Below are positions 8,591 through 18,007 of a stretch of 64,000 nucleotides of DNA, piece by piece. Origin of the DNA: BQJU01 sp964015035 (lineage in GTDB: Bacteria > Bacteroidota > Bacteroidia > Chitinophagales > Saprospiraceae). The notes under the pieces are model-generated. The model was not told the origin of the DNA and made no database searches. It saw only the letters and a program-made list of their open reading frames with translations. The position numbers and the translations under genes were made by a program. Each line of letters opens with the position of its first letter. The first letter of the stretch is position 1. Location of the stretch: positions 1-64,000 of the forward strand of contig CAXHCA010000005.1 in the NCBI GenBank assembly GCA_964015035.1, written 5' to 3'.

Positions 8591-9505
8591 ATGCAATTAC
8601 CCGATAATTTTCTGAGAGGCCGGAGGTTGGAAACACTGGTGGAGAACCAGACTTCCTATACGCTAAAGAATGCAGCGATGCATGTGTTTGAAACCCACCA
8701 GGTGGCTGAACGGGTGCTGTTACAATTTAAGCAACCGGTATTGGCCAGTATGTTTCAGGGTAAAAAGGTGATGCATTTGCGCCATCACCAATCGTTTGAC
8801 TTTTTGCCGGGAGAGTCCCTCGTCTTACCAGCTGATGAAGTGATGTGTATCGATTTTCCGGAGGCGCACATGAGCAATCCCACTCGGTGCTTGGCTATGG
8901 CTATTTCTGAAGAAAAGATTCGGGAGACCATCATGTTGATGAATGAAGCCATGCCCAAAGCGGAAGGTAGAGAATGGCTATTTATGGATTATAATTTTCA
9001 TTTTACGAATGATGCCGGCATCTACCAGATCATTCAGCGATTGTTGTTTCTTTTTACCGAAGACCACCCCTCCAAAGATCTCTTTGTCGATTTTACGCTG
9101 CGCGAATTGATTGTGCGCATCCTGCAAGCGGATTCCAAAAAGATTTATACCGAAAAGGCCTTAAGTCTGAGTAGCAATAACCGCCTGGCGTTCATCATCC
9201 AATACATTCGCGACAACCTGAGCAAGCCGTTGACCATTGAGGAATTGAGTCAAAAAGCCTATATGAGTGATTCCAATTTTCACCGGGTTTTCAAAAATGA
9301 ATTAGGTGTTTCTCCCATTGATTTTATCAATAACGAACGCATCAAATTGGCGGCAAGCCTGCTGCAAGACCCGAAGAAAAAAGTGAAAGAGGTGTATATG
9401 GAATGTGGTTTTGAAAGTCGTTCGTATTTCAACCGCGTGTTTAAACGCAAAAAAAATCTTTCCCCAAAGGCTTACCAACTCAAGCTTACGCAAAAGGGAA
9501 CATAG
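8591..9505 (+). CDS. AraC family transcriptional regulator
   Basis: A 304-aa regulator. The C-terminal ~100 residues carry two helix-turn-helix units: LTIEELSQKAYMSDSNFHRVFK and VKEVYMECGFESRSYFNRVFKRK. The N-terminal ~190 residues form a sensor domain of the type found in AraC proteins linked to aldehyde dehydrogenases. The frame can be extended to a TTG at 8582, but the ATG at 8591 is the more plausible start. Divergent placement from the dehydrogenase-DUF779 pair suggests it activates that pair in response to an alcohol or aldehyde. The effector is unknown. Confidence 0.9.
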   Translation: MQLPDNFLRGRRLETLVENQTSYTLKNAAMHVFETHQVAERVLLQFKQPVLASMFQGKKVMHLRHHQSFDFLPGESLVLPADEVMCIDFPEAHMSNPTRCLAMAISEEKIRETIMLMNEAMPKAEGREWLFMDYNFHFTNDAGIYQIIQRLLFLFTEDHPSKDLFVDFTLRELIVRILQADSKKIYTEKALSLSSNNRLAFIIQYIRDNLSKPLTIEELSQKAYMSDSNFHRVFKNELGVSPIDFINNERIKLAASLLQDPKKKVKEVYMECGFESRSYFNRVFKRKKNLSPKAYQLKLTQKGT

Positions 9506-9578
9506 CGATCTCAATTGGCATCACCAATTCTTTCCGTTTCCCACTTCGCCTGACTATCTTCGTAGTCAAGTTTAATTT

Positions 9579-12038
9579 ATGTCATCCTACTCCACACATC
9601 GCATTGCAGCAATCATTGGCGGGCGGCTCCTGCCAACCGATGGACCAGACTATCCTGTAGCACAATTATTGTATGACAGTCGGCAGGTGATTTTTCCTAA
9701 AACGGCTTTATTTTTTGCTTTACGGGGGCCTCAGCAAGACGGCCACCAATTTATTCCAGCGGCTTACCAAGCGGGGGTGCGAAGTTTTGTGGTGGCAAAA
9801 GAAATTTCGGCAGCAGATTATCCAGATGCTTGTTTTATCCAGGTGGAGGAGGTCTTGAATGCCTTGCAACATTTGGCGAAAGCCCACCGGCAACAATTTG
9901 ACATCCCCGTTATCGGTATTACGGGTAGCAACGGGAAGACAATCATTAAAGAATGGCTATTTCAGCTGCTACGCGAAGATTATAGCATTGTAAAAAGTCC
10001 GAAGAGTTTCAATTCCCAATTGGGGGTGCCACTTTCTGTTTGGCAAATGCAACCGCAGCACCAGTTAGCCATTTTTGAGGCGGGCATTTCCACGAGTGGA
10101 GAGATGCAGCGGCTGGCGCCAATGATTGATTGTACGATTGGCATTTTTACTAATATCGGGGAAGCGCACCGCGAAGGTTTTCCCAGCGAAGTCAGTAAAA
10201 TTGAAGAAAAGTTGCAGCTTTTTGATCATACAAAAATCCTGATTTACTGCCGCGATCATCAAGCGCTGCACGAAGCCATTCAGGCCAAAGCCCTTCCCTG
10301 TCTAAATTGGTCCATGTATGGGGACGCGGACTTGCAAATTACGGCAGTAGACAACATCGGACAGCAAACAAAACTGGAAGCCCTCTACCAAGGAAAACTT
10401 CAGAAAATCCAAATCCCTTTCAACGAGGCAACTGCCATCGAAAATGCCATCCACTGTTGGGCCACAATGCTTTACCTTCAGGTAAATTCCGAAAACATTG
10501 CCGCCCGAATGGCACAACTGGATGCCCTGGCGATGCGCCTGGAGCAAAAAGAGGGGATTAACAATTGTATTCTGATCAATGACAGCTACAATGCCGATTT
10601 GACCTCCCTGACCATGGCGATGCAGTTTTTGCAGCAGCAAAAGAAGGGCTTGAAACGCACCTTGATCCTTTCCGATATTTTGCAAAGTGGCCTGAGCGAT
10701 GAAGTGCTATATGGTCGGATTGCTCAGCTATGCACCGAAATCGGTATTGATCGGCTAGTGGGAATTGGTACCTGCGTGGGGCAAATTGATGCCCTATTGC
10801 CCACGGTTATCGAACGGGATTTCTTTAAGGATACAGCGTCCTTTCTTGAGCGATTGCCGCAGCTTCATTTTCAAGAAGAAATCATTCTGCTCAAAGGTGC
10901 CCGCCCCTTTGGCTTTGAAGCCATCGCCGAACGTCTATCCCGACAAGTACACCGCACGAGATTGGAGGTCAACCTGAATAGCTTGGCACACAACCTACGT
11001 GTTTTTCGTAAATATTTACACCCCAATACCCAATTGATGGTTATGGTCAAGGCGGCGGCCTACGGAAGTGGCAGCCTGGAAATTGCCCGAGCGCTAGAGT
11101 TTCATCGGGTTGATTACTTGGGCGTGGCCTACGCCGATGAAGGGGTCGAATTGCGCCGCGGAGGCATTCATTTGCCGATTATGGTGCTCAACCCCGAACC
11201 GGCAGCCTATGATGCATTGCTGCGCTACCAATTGGAACCCGAGGTGTATAGCTTGACGCAATTGCGAGAACTGGCTCATTTTTGCCAAAGCCGCGGGAGT
11301 AATTTGGCCATTCACCTCAAACTCGATACGGGCATGCACCGATTGGGCTTTGAGCCACCCCATTTACAAATGCTTTGCGACATCCTGCATCGCCATCCGC
11401 AGTTGAAGGTTCGATCCGTTTTTTCCCATTTGGCGGCCAGCGAAGCAGTAGCGCATGACGAATTCACCCATTTGCAAGTCCAGCGTTTTGAAGAAGGCTA
11501 CCAAACGATTGTAGCGCGTCTGGGATATGCCCCTTTCCGGCACATCCTCAATTCGTCAGGCATTCTGCGGTTTTCACAATACCAGATGGAAATCGTGCGT
11601 TTGGGCATTGGCTTGTACGGGGTTGGCGAAGCCGATGATCAAATTAAGCCAGTCATGCATTTAAAGGCAACCGTCTCCCAAATCAAAATCGTGGCTGCGG
11701 AAGAAACCGTAGGTTATGGTCGTCGCGGACATTTGCCCAAAGGCGGTAAAATTGCCACGGTCAGCATCGGCTACGCCGATGGACTGTCACGTCAAGCCGG
11801 AAATGGCCGGTTCAGTCTGCTCATCCGCGGACAAGAAGCACCGATCGTTGGTAATGTGTGCATGGACATGTGTATGGTCGATATAACCCATATTCCGAAA
11901 GTTCAAGAAGGTGATGAAGTGATCGTCTTTGGTGAATACCCCAGGGTAGAAATTTTGGCGAAAGCCTTGCGGACGATACCCTACGAGGTCTTTACCAATA
12001 TTTCTCCAAGGGTGAAGCGGGTGTATGTGCGGGAATGA
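9579..12038 (+). CDS. Bifunctional MurF ligase / alanine racemase
   Basis: An 819-aa fusion typical of Bacteroidota. Residues about 1-450 are UDP-MurNAc-tripeptide:D-Ala-D-Ala ligase (MurF), with the ATP loop GITGSNGKT (113-121), IFEAGIS and NDSYNAD. Residues about 455-819 are a fold-type III alanine racemase: the PLP lysine is K491 in VMVKAAAYGSG, followed by LDTGMHRLGF, VGYGRR and SIGYADGLSR. Together they make D-Ala and attach D-Ala-D-Ala to the peptidoglycan precursor in the cytoplasm. The racemase motif has AAAYGSG where ANAYGHG is commoner, which is mild divergence. The gene is monocistronic as far as visible; a G/C hairpin follows. Confidence 0.95.
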   Translation: MSSYSTHRIAAIIGGRLLPTDGPDYPVAQLLYDSRQVIFPKTALFFALRGPQQDGHQFIPAAYQAGVRSFVVAKEISAADYPDACFIQVEEVLNALQHLAKAHRQQFDIPVIGITGSNGKTIIKEWLFQLLREDYSIVKSPKSFNSQLGVPLSVWQMQPQHQLAIFEAGISTSGEMQRLAPMIDCTIGIFTNIGEAHREGFPSEVSKIEEKLQLFDHTKILIYCRDHQALHEAIQAKALPCLNWSMYGDADLQITAVDNIGQQTKLEALYQGKLQKIQIPFNEATAIENAIHCWATMLYLQVNSENIAARMAQLDALAMRLEQKEGINNCILINDSYNADLTSLTMAMQFLQQQKKGLKRTLILSDILQSGLSDEVLYGRIAQLCTEIGIDRLVGIGTCVGQIDALLPTVIERDFFKDTASFLERLPQLHFQEEIILLKGARPFGFEAIAERLSRQVHRTRLEVNLNSLAHNLRVFRKYLHPNTQLMVMVKAAAYGSGSLEIARALEFHRVDYLGVAYADEGVELRRGGIHLPIMVLNPEPAAYDALLRYQLEPEVYSLTQLRELAHFCQSRGSNLAIHLKLDTGMHRLGFEPPHLQMLCDILHRHPQLKVRSVFSHLAASEAVAHDEFTHLQVQRFEEGYQTIVARLGYAPFRHILNSSGILRFSQYQMEIVRLGIGLYGVGEADDQIKPVMHLKATVSQIKIVAAEETVGYGRRGHLPKGGKIATVSIGYADGLSRQAGNGRFSLLIRGQEAPIVGNVCMDMCMVDITHIPKVQEGDEVIVFGEYPRVEILAKALRTIPYEVFTNISPRVKRVYVRE

Positions 12039-12079
12039 GCAAACGGCGGCGGTTTATGAGGGGTTGAGATAATTGAGAG

Positions 12080-12109
12080 AAGGGGAGGTTTTTACGCAAG
12101 CTCCCCCTT
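12080..12109 (+). terminator. Hairpin after murF-alr, weak terminator candidate
   Basis: AAGGGGAG pairs with CTCCCCCTT across a 13-nt loop, with one bulged C. A T-rich stretch (CAATTTTTAG) begins about five bases later. Position fits transcription termination of the murF-alr gene, but the tail is not a classic U-run. Confidence 0.4.
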
Positions 12110-12251
12110 GATCAATTTTTAGTTAATCAAAGCAGATTGTGGAGCCTAAATCCTAGATCCCAACACCTAATGCCTGACGCCCGGGCCTGATTTATTATCG
12201 GCTGTAGTATTAAGGAAATGCTAAAACCCGTGAAAACACTCTCAAAATTGC

Positions 12252-12259
12252 TAATTTTG
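12252..12259 (+). promoter_or_regulatory. Candidate -7 element upstream of the folding-factor operon
   Basis: TAATTTTG matches the Bacteroidota -7 consensus TAnnTTTG and lies 53 bp before the first PpiC gene. No TTTG box is found at the expected 19-21 bp upstream, so the promoter call is tentative. Confidence 0.3.
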
Positions 12260-12312
12260 CGGTGCTTAAAAAAAAAGGACTTCTTTTTGCATAAAAAAAC
12301 GATCAAACAATC

Positions 12313-14286
12313 ATGGTAAAGCGAATCATCATAGTACTCGTTGCTGTCATCGGCATAGCGGCAGCAGCAATGGCTCAGGAAGACCAGCGCGAACTCTTTT
12401 CAGTAGAAGGCAATCCTGTTGCTGTGTCAGAATTTGTATACATCTACAGCAAGACCAACGGGGAAACGGCGGACTTTTCGAGGAAATCACTGGAGGAATA
12501 CCTCGATCTTTACGTCAAGTTTAAATTAAAGGTGCAAAAGGCCAAGGATATGCAGCTTGATACCATTAAGCAACTTCAGCAGGAATTGGCGGGGTATCGC
12601 AAGCAATTGGCCGACTCCTACCTTATTGATAAAAGCTTGATTGATGAGCTGGTAAAGGAAGCTTACGATCGTATTCAGCAAGATGTGGATATTAGTCATA
12701 TCCTCATCGCCGTAGCACCGGATGCATTGCCGTCGGATACATTAGCGGCCTACCGCAAGGCCGAAAGTGCTATGAAGCGCATTGAAGAAGGAGTGGCTTT
12801 TGCATCGGTCGCCAAGGAGGTATCGGCAGATAAATCGGTACAGCGCAATGAAGGGCATGTCGGTTTTGTCACGGCATTATTGCCCAATGGTTTTTACAAC
12901 TTGGAAGCGGCGGCTTACACCGCGCCAGTAAATAAACTGGTTGGCCCCATTCGGACCGCAGCCGGTTACCATATTCTGAAAGTACACGGGCGCCGTCCGG
13001 CACGGGGTGAATTGGAAGCGGCGCACATTTTGGTGCGCAAGAACGACAAAAATCCAGATGCCGCTAAAGCAAAAATTGACAGCATCTATCAATTGTTGAA
13101 AAGCGGAATGGGTTTTGAAGACGTTGCCAAGGCGGTTTCTGAAGATGGCCGCACCTCTGCTAATGGCGGTTACATCGGCTTTTTTGGCATCAATCGCTAC
13201 GAAAAGTCTTTTGAAGATGCCGCTTTTGCCCTAAAAGAGGACGGCAACTACTCCGAGCCGTTTCAAACCAGTGCGGGCTGGCATATCGTGAAGCGAATTA
13301 GTCACAAGGGCATACAACCTTTTAATATCGAAAAGAGTCGTTTAGGTGGTAAAATTCGCAGAGATGCCCGTTTTGAAGATGCGCGTTTGCAAATGCTGGA
13401 CCGCATCAAGAACAATAGTAACTTCAAGGAGCACCCAGCTGTACTAGAGGAATTTGCCAGTACATTGACCGATACTTTCCTCACGTTCCGCTGGAGAGCA
13501 CCAAAGGAAAAATCAACAAAAGTGTTGTTTACTCTGGGTAAAGACTATAAAGCTACACTAGGAGATTTCACCGATTATTTGGGTAGTGCTTCCCGCCAGC
13601 GCCTAAAAATGGGCCGGGGTGGCAAGATTGAAGATGCGGTGAATCAATTGTATGCCAGTTTTGTCAATGACGAGATATTGAGATACGAAGAGAGCCAGTT
13701 GGAAAACAAATATCCTGAATTCAAATCGCTGATGCGAGAATATGAAGAGGGCATTTTGTTGTTTGAAGCCACCAAGCGTTTGGTTTGGGACAAAGCTTCT
13801 CAGGACTCGGTGGGATTGGAAGCCTTTTTTGATAAAAGACTGGTGAATAAGTACAAGTGGAAGGAACGTGCCCAAACAAGCGTTTATCGTGTTGGTGGTC
13901 GCTTTAAAGATCAGGCCCAGGCAATTTACGACTACGCGAAAAAGCATAGCGCAGACGAAGTAAAGGCCAAATTCAACACCGATAGTACCACCGTAGTCAC
14001 TGTTGAATCGGTAAACTATGAGAAGGGGCGTAACCCAGATTTGAAGACGATGACCTGGAAGAAGGGGGAATTGTCAAAAATGGAAGAGCTACCACGTAGT
14101 GAGGCGACGAAATTTTACAAAATTGAAGCCATTCTTCCTGCCGGACCCAAAACGCTGAAAGAAGCAAGAGGCTATGCAGTAGCTGATTACCAGGATCACT
14201 TGGAGAAAGAATGGGTGGAAGCTTTACGCAAAGAATATAAAGTGAAAATTAATAAGCCCGTTTTTGAGAGCTTAATCAAAAAATAA
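12313..14286 (+). CDS. Periplasmic PpiC-type isomerase/chaperone with two parvulin domains
   Basis: A 657-aa exported folding factor, first gene of a three-gene group. Signal peptide MVKRIIIVLVAVIGIAAAAMAQ. Two parvulin domains follow one another: about 125-225 (ISHILIAV ... GHVGFVTA ... AGYHILKVHGR) and about 235-335 (AAHILVRK ... GGYIGFFG ... AGWHIVKRISH). The remaining 320 residues are helical, charged and without a recognised domain. The family isomerises prolines and chaperones outer-membrane proteins across the periplasm. The next gene starts 12 bp after the stop. Confidence 0.9.
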   Translation: MVKRIIIVLVAVIGIAAAAMAQEDQRELFSVEGNPVAVSEFVYIYSKTNGETADFSRKSLEEYLDLYVKFKLKVQKAKDMQLDTIKQLQQELAGYRKQLADSYLIDKSLIDELVKEAYDRIQQDVDISHILIAVAPDALPSDTLAAYRKAESAMKRIEEGVAFASVAKEVSADKSVQRNEGHVGFVTALLPNGFYNLEAAAYTAPVNKLVGPIRTAAGYHILKVHGRRPARGELEAAHILVRKNDKNPDAAKAKIDSIYQLLKSGMGFEDVAKAVSEDGRTSANGGYIGFFGINRYEKSFEDAAFALKEDGNYSEPFQTSAGWHIVKRISHKGIQPFNIEKSRLGGKIRRDARFEDARLQMLDRIKNNSNFKEHPAVLEEFASTLTDTFLTFRWRAPKEKSTKVLFTLGKDYKATLGDFTDYLGSASRQRLKMGRGGKIEDAVNQLYASFVNDEILRYEESQLENKYPEFKSLMREYEEGILLFEATKRLVWDKASQDSVGLEAFFDKRLVNKYKWKERAQTSVYRVGGRFKDQAQAIYDYAKKHSADEVKAKFNTDSTTVVTVESVNYEKGRNPDLKTMTWKKGELSKMEELPRSEATKFYKIEAILPAGPKTLKEARGYAVADYQDHLEKEWVEALRKEYKVKINKPVFESLIKK

Positions 14287-14298
14287 GTCGCGGCTAAG

Positions 14299-15159
14299 AT
14301 GAAGATGGGGATGAAATTTAGTGGTTTTTTGTTGCTCTTGGTCTTGGTGATTGCGGCATGCCAATCAGCGGATGACAATTCGGAAAATGACCGCCTGTTG
14401 GCCAAGGTGCAAAATAAGTCTTTGTACCTTTCGGAAATGGATGGCATGTTCCCGACCGGCACTACAGGTGAGGACAGTTCGCTGATTATTAATGCGTATG
14501 TGTCGCGTTGGATCAAGGATGCGCTAATGCTTTCCGAAGCAGAGCGCAATATTCCCAGCGACCTCAACATCGACAAACTGGTACGCGATTACCGAGCTTC
14601 CTTGATCCGCCACAACTACGAACAGATCATTGTTGAGCAACGGCTCGACTCTACTGTTTCGCAGGCGGAATTGACTGAGTTTTACGAAAAAAACAAGGAG
14701 CAATACCAGCTGGAGACGCCAATTATTCGCTGTTATTTTATCAAAGTTCCGGTCCCGGTACCCGAGCAGGATAAATTGCGGCGTTTGTGGAATAGTAATT
14801 CAATGGGGGCTTTTCACAATCTTTCAAAATACTGTGAAGAGCATGCCGTGGCCCATTTGCTGGAAGATAGCGTGTGGTACAATGTGGAGAAGATTGCCAT
14901 GGATTTGCCCAAAGGCACCCTCACCGCTGATAATGTGGGTTCTAAAAAAGAATTCACCCAGCGGGATAGCAAGTACCAGTATTACTTTCGGTTATTTGAG
15001 TTGAAAAAACGCAAGGATATCGCCCCGCTTTCCTATATTCAGGACCAGGCCCGCAAGGTAATCCTGCACAACCGCAAGATTAAACTGCTGGAAAAGGCCA
15101 AGGAAGAACTGTATGACCGGGAGTCGAGGCGGGACAATATCCAGGTTTTTGTGGAGTAA
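14299..15159 (+). CDS. Lipoprotein of the PpiC/SurA folding-factor group
   Basis: A 286-aa predicted lipoprotein. The N-terminus has a hydrophobic stretch ending in VIAACQS, a lipobox with the acylated Cys about residue 21 from the first ATG (14299); ATGs at 14305 and 14311 are alternatives. The central part (EYREN-like helical segment, EFYEKNKEQYQLETPIIRCYFIKV) resembles the N-terminal chaperone region and degenerate parvulin of SurA-like proteins, but no complete active site is visible. It sits between two clear parvulin genes with spacings of 12 and 26 bp, so it is almost surely part of the same operon and process. Enzymatic activity is doubtful. Confidence 0.78.
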   Translation: MKMGMKFSGFLLLLVLVIAACQSADDNSENDRLLAKVQNKSLYLSEMDGMFPTGTTGEDSSLIINAYVSRWIKDALMLSEAERNIPSDLNIDKLVRDYRASLIRHNYEQIIVEQRLDSTVSQAELTEFYEKNKEQYQLETPIIRCYFIKVPVPVPEQDKLRRLWNSNSMGAFHNLSKYCEEHAVAHLLEDSVWYNVEKIAMDLPKGTLTADNVGSKKEFTQRDSKYQYYFRLFELKKRKDIAPLSYIQDQARKVILHNRKIKLLEKAKEELYDRESRRDNIQVFVE

Positions 15160-15185
15160 GTTAGACGCATAAAATATATCAATAG

Positions 15186-16541
15186 ATGAAACAATTAGTC
15201 GTAACAATAGCATTTTCAATGGTGGCCTTGTTGGGGTATACCCAACGGCAGATCATTGACAAGGTGGTCGCCACGGTGGGCGGGGAATTGATCCTGCTTT
15301 CCGAGGTCGAAGAACAGTTTGCGTTGATGGAAGCCCAAAGTGGGGTGTTACCAGAAAATGCCCGTTGTGAGATCATGAATAGCCTGCTGGTCAACAAACT
15401 ACTCCTCAATCAAGCTAAGCTGGACAGTGTGGTGGTGGCCGATGAAGAAGTAGAAGACCAATTGAATGCCCGTATTGATCGCATCCTGACCTATATGAAT
15501 GGTGATGTGAGCCAATTTGAGGCATATTATGGCCAATCTATCGGTGAGGTTAAAGCCCAATTTCGGGAAGACCTGCGCAACCAGATTTTGGTGGAGCGTA
15601 TGCGCGGACAAATCATGGCCGGCATCACGGTGACGCCCTCAGAGGTGAAAAAGTTTTTTGCAAAAATCCCGGTGGATAGTTTGCCTTATTTTAGCTCGGA
15701 GGTAGAAGTTGGGGAAATCGTGTACAAACCCAAAGTGAATGACGAGGAACGGCAAAAGGCGGTGACTAAGCTAGAGGATATCCGGCGGCAAATTTTGGAA
15801 GAGGGTGCCTCTTTTGAGGAATTGGCTAAGAAATTTTCTCAGGATGGTTCCGCCAGAATTGGCGGTGACCTGGGCTGGGCCAAACGGGGGAAATTTGTAC
15901 CTGAATTTGAGGCGGCGGCCTACAAACTTGACAAGGATGAAATCTCTCCGGTGGTAGAAACTGAGTTTGGTTTTCACCTGATTCAAATGTTGGAGCGCCG
16001 GGGTAATTCCATCCACACGCGCCACATTCTCGTTCGTCCGGAGATTACGGACAATGACTTGGAATTGGCCCGCATGCACCTCGATTCCGTGCGCATGTTG
16101 ATCGAGTCTGATTCCATTACCTTTTCGCAGGCAGTAAAGATCTATTCTGATAAAGATGCCCAGAGTTACAACAACGACGGCCGCATTGTCAATCCGAATA
16201 CCGGCAATACCTTCTTCGAAATCGGCGACTTGGACGCGGATGTTTATTTCGCGGTAGACACACTGCAGATTAATGAAGTATCTGCCCCCTTTGAATTCAA
16301 TACGCCTACGGGCGAATCTCATTTCCGGATTGTGCAACTTCAGTCGCGCACCGATCCGCATAAAGCCAATCTTAAGCAAGATTATTCTAAGATTCAACAG
16401 GCCGCTATCCAGGCCAAGCAAAGCGAATTTGTTGAAGAGTGGGTCCTGCAAAAAATCGATGCCACCTTCATCGCGCTGGACCGTCTGTACGACGATTGCC
16501 CCGGTCTCGAAGCTTGGCAACAGCGGCGGCTTCGCCCCTAA
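15186..16541 (+). CDS. surA: SurA-like periplasmic peptidyl-prolyl isomerase
   Basis: A 451-aa exported protein with signal peptide ending GYTQ (about residue 20). Residues 22-165 match the SurA N-terminal chaperone domain (IIDKVVATVGGELILLSEVEEQ is the start of the family). The first parvulin domain covers about 170-275 (VGEIVYKPK, GGDLGWAKRG, FGFHLIQMLERRG); a second, more degenerate one follows (RHILVRPEI). SurA escorts unfolded outer-membrane proteins to the BAM complex. It ends the folding-factor operon, and a strong terminator lies 25 bp downstream. The gene symbol is by domain order; local orthology was not tested. Confidence 0.9.
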   Translation: MKQLVVTIAFSMVALLGYTQRQIIDKVVATVGGELILLSEVEEQFALMEAQSGVLPENARCEIMNSLLVNKLLLNQAKLDSVVVADEEVEDQLNARIDRILTYMNGDVSQFEAYYGQSIGEVKAQFREDLRNQILVERMRGQIMAGITVTPSEVKKFFAKIPVDSLPYFSSEVEVGEIVYKPKVNDEERQKAVTKLEDIRRQILEEGASFEELAKKFSQDGSARIGGDLGWAKRGKFVPEFEAAAYKLDKDEISPVVETEFGFHLIQMLERRGNSIHTRHILVRPEITDNDLELARMHLDSVRMLIESDSITFSQAVKIYSDKDAQSYNNDGRIVNPNTGNTFFEIGDLDADVYFAVDTLQINEVSAPFEFNTPTGESHFRIVQLQSRTDPHKANLKQDYSKIQQAAIQAKQSEFVEEWVLQKIDATFIALDRLYDDCPGLEAWQQRRLRP

Positions 16542-16566
16542 TCATACCGGCTGAAATTGAAGACAA

Positions 16567-16608
16567 AATCCTCAAACGGGCGGCTTCGCCTTTTTGGGGA
16601 TTTTTTTT
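16567..16608 (+). terminator. Rho-independent terminator of the folding-factor operon
   Basis: A long stem: AATCCTCAAA pairs with TTTGGGGATT (one G-U), with an inner GGCG-GCTT-CGCC hairpin, followed by a run of eight T. It lies 25 bp after the surA stop codon. This is the clearest terminator in the window together with those at 35494 and 58611. Confidence 0.88.
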
Positions 16609-16611
16609 ATT

Positions 16612-16746
16612 TTGGGGAACGTAAAGAAATTTGATTGCCTTTCCGATAAGGAAATTAACTCAAGAGCTCAACAGTACCTAATTCCGAAAGCAATGAAAGC
16701 CTTAAAAATGATCAAGGCAGAACGAGAGAAAGTCCATAAACCTTAA
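16612..16746 (+). CDS. Possible small ORF or gene fragment upstream of the 126-aa protein
   Basis: A 44-codon frame starts at TTG 16612, just after the terminator, and stops 1 bp before the ATG of the next gene. Its translation is Lys/Glu-rich and protein-like (KEINSRAQQYLIPKAMKALK), with internal ATGs at codons 28 and 33. I recognise no family. It could be a leader peptide, a small coupled gene or the broken 5' end of the following gene. There is no obvious ribosome-binding site. Confidence 0.25.
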   Translation: MGNVKKFDCLSDKEINSRAQQYLIPKAMKALKMIKAEREKVHKP

Positions 16747-16747
16747 G

Positions 16748-17128
16748 ATGACGATGCCCCATGTCCGTGTAAAAATCACAAGGTCAGATCTCCACTCCTG
16801 GTTCAAAAGACAAAAATTCAAAGTCGCTGATTTTGAAAAGGGCCACCAGTACATCACCACCCGGTGGAAGGAACAGCCCATTCGCTTCAAGCTGACTCAA
16901 CGTGATGGGTTTGATACTTTTTACAAAGAAGCTTTTGGCGGATCATTGGTGGTATTTGAAGTTTCCCTAAAGGGAAAGGAGCTGAGTTATCACGGCTATT
17001 GCCCAATCTGGTTGTTTGGAATATGGACGCTAAAGTGGTCGTTTAAAAAGGAGGCCGGGCGATTGTTCAAATATCGCGAAGAAGGAGCATTGGAGGAGAA
17101 GCGGTTCCTGCAATTTTTGGCCCGTTGA
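16748..17128 (+). CDS. Hypothetical protein, 126 aa
   Basis: I do not recognise this family. The protein is basic, with a cluster of Lys, Arg and aromatic residues (HSWFKRQKFKVADFEKGHQYITTRW) and a later hydrophobic patch, GYCPIWLFGIWTLKW. That patch is short and flanked by Lys, so it is more likely a buried strand than a membrane span. There is no signal peptide. The start could be ATG 16748 or 16754. It converges on the beta-barrel gene with 120 bp between stops. Coding is supported by the lack of a competing frame and sensible composition, but homology is untested. Confidence 0.6.
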   Translation: MTMPHVRVKITRSDLHSWFKRQKFKVADFEKGHQYITTRWKEQPIRFKLTQRDGFDTFYKEAFGGSLVVFEVSLKGKELSYHGYCPIWLFGIWTLKWSFKKEAGRLFKYREEGALEEKRFLQFLAR

Positions 17129-17248
17129 AGCGAGCAGTAAATGACGGAGTTATCCAATGTACAAGTCAGCCTGGAAATCCAAAAAAAATCAGGGCATACC
17201 CAACGGATATACCCTAATGATTTCTTTGCTAATGAGATGACAACTGTC

Positions 17249-17815
17249 TTAGTTCACAAAGCGGTACCCAACGGCCAAACGGCCGATAAAATCAAAGTTA
17301 ACCAGTGGAATGTCTGCTACATCTTCAGAGAAACCGTCATTGGTTTTGATGTTGTCAGTAATGGATCTTCCCAATCCAAAACCTATTTCAAAAACGACGT
17401 TTTTCCTGGAGACCCATTTGTAGCCAGTCAACAGACCTACCGCCAATCTGGTGCGGGTAAAGCTGTCAGAGTCATCGCCATTTTCAACGGTGTATTTGCC
17501 CCCTCTGAAACGGAGGTAGGCACCAGCATAGAAGCGGTCGGCACCATCTCTAGGTCCAAAGTAGTACTTACCGGCACCCATCAAACCGGTGCTAAAGGTT
17601 TTGTACTTGTCACCATCTCCCAAGTCGAGGCTCAAGAAGTCGATAAAAGGGCTTCCCTCCACACCGAAATCATCGCTGACGACAAATTCTACATTGGCAG
17701 ATACTCTGGAAAATAGCAAACCTACGGGGTTAATTTTTACTTCTATTTGTGCAGTGGCCACTTGGGTGAAAATTGCGGTAAACAAGAGCGCGAAAAAAAT
17801 TGATTTGGTTTTCAT
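17249..17815 (-). CDS. Exported outer-membrane beta-barrel-like protein
   Basis: A 188-aa exported protein. The frame extends 13 codons further upstream, but ATG 17815 gives a standard signal peptide (MKTKSIFFALLFTAIFTQVATAQ). The mature part alternates polar and hydrophobic residues and is rich in Gly and aromatics (GKYYFGPRDGADRFYAGAYLRFRGG, LLTGYKWV, FIGRLAVGYRF), the pattern of a small 8-strand outer-membrane barrel of DUF3575/OmpW-like type. It ends in an aromatic-Val-Asn, reminiscent of a barrel's C-terminal strand. A longer-than-expected open frame on the opposite strand (17141-17716) is judged a shadow. Function is unknown. Confidence 0.78.
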   Translation of the reverse strand: MKTKSIFFALLFTAIFTQVATAQIEVKINPVGLLFSRVSANVEFVVSDDFGVEGSPFIDFLSLDLGDGDKYKTFSTGLMGAGKYYFGPRDGADRFYAGAYLRFRGGKYTVENGDDSDSFTRTRLAVGLLTGYKWVSRKNVVFEIGFGLGRSITDNIKTNDGFSEDVADIPLVNFDFIGRLAVGYRFVN

Positions 17816-18007
17816 AAAATAGAGTTTAGGTAAAGAAATATGGTCTTCATACAAGAGCTGAATTATTCTAATAAATAGATATCATCAGACTCTCTATGGT
17901 TAGTACCTACAAAGAAAAGGGTGCCCCTAAAAAGGTCCAAATTATTAACTTATTTGTAACTAAAACATGGCGAACTTAACAAAATAATCACATATTTGAT
18001 GGCTTTT

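Noticed and set aside
14299..15159. Fully functional third parvulin
   Set aside because: The expected HIL...GxxG...FHI pattern is not visible, so catalysis is doubtful and the gene was described as a folding-factor-group lipoprotein.
15771..16520. 249-aa minus-strand frame opposite surA
   Set aside because: Lies wholly inside the SurA gene and shows only reverse-complement composition bias.
17141..17716. 191-aa plus-strand open frame opposite the beta-barrel gene
   Set aside because: It is exactly antisense to a gene with a signal peptide and barrel pattern, and its own translation lacks domains and a plausible start context.
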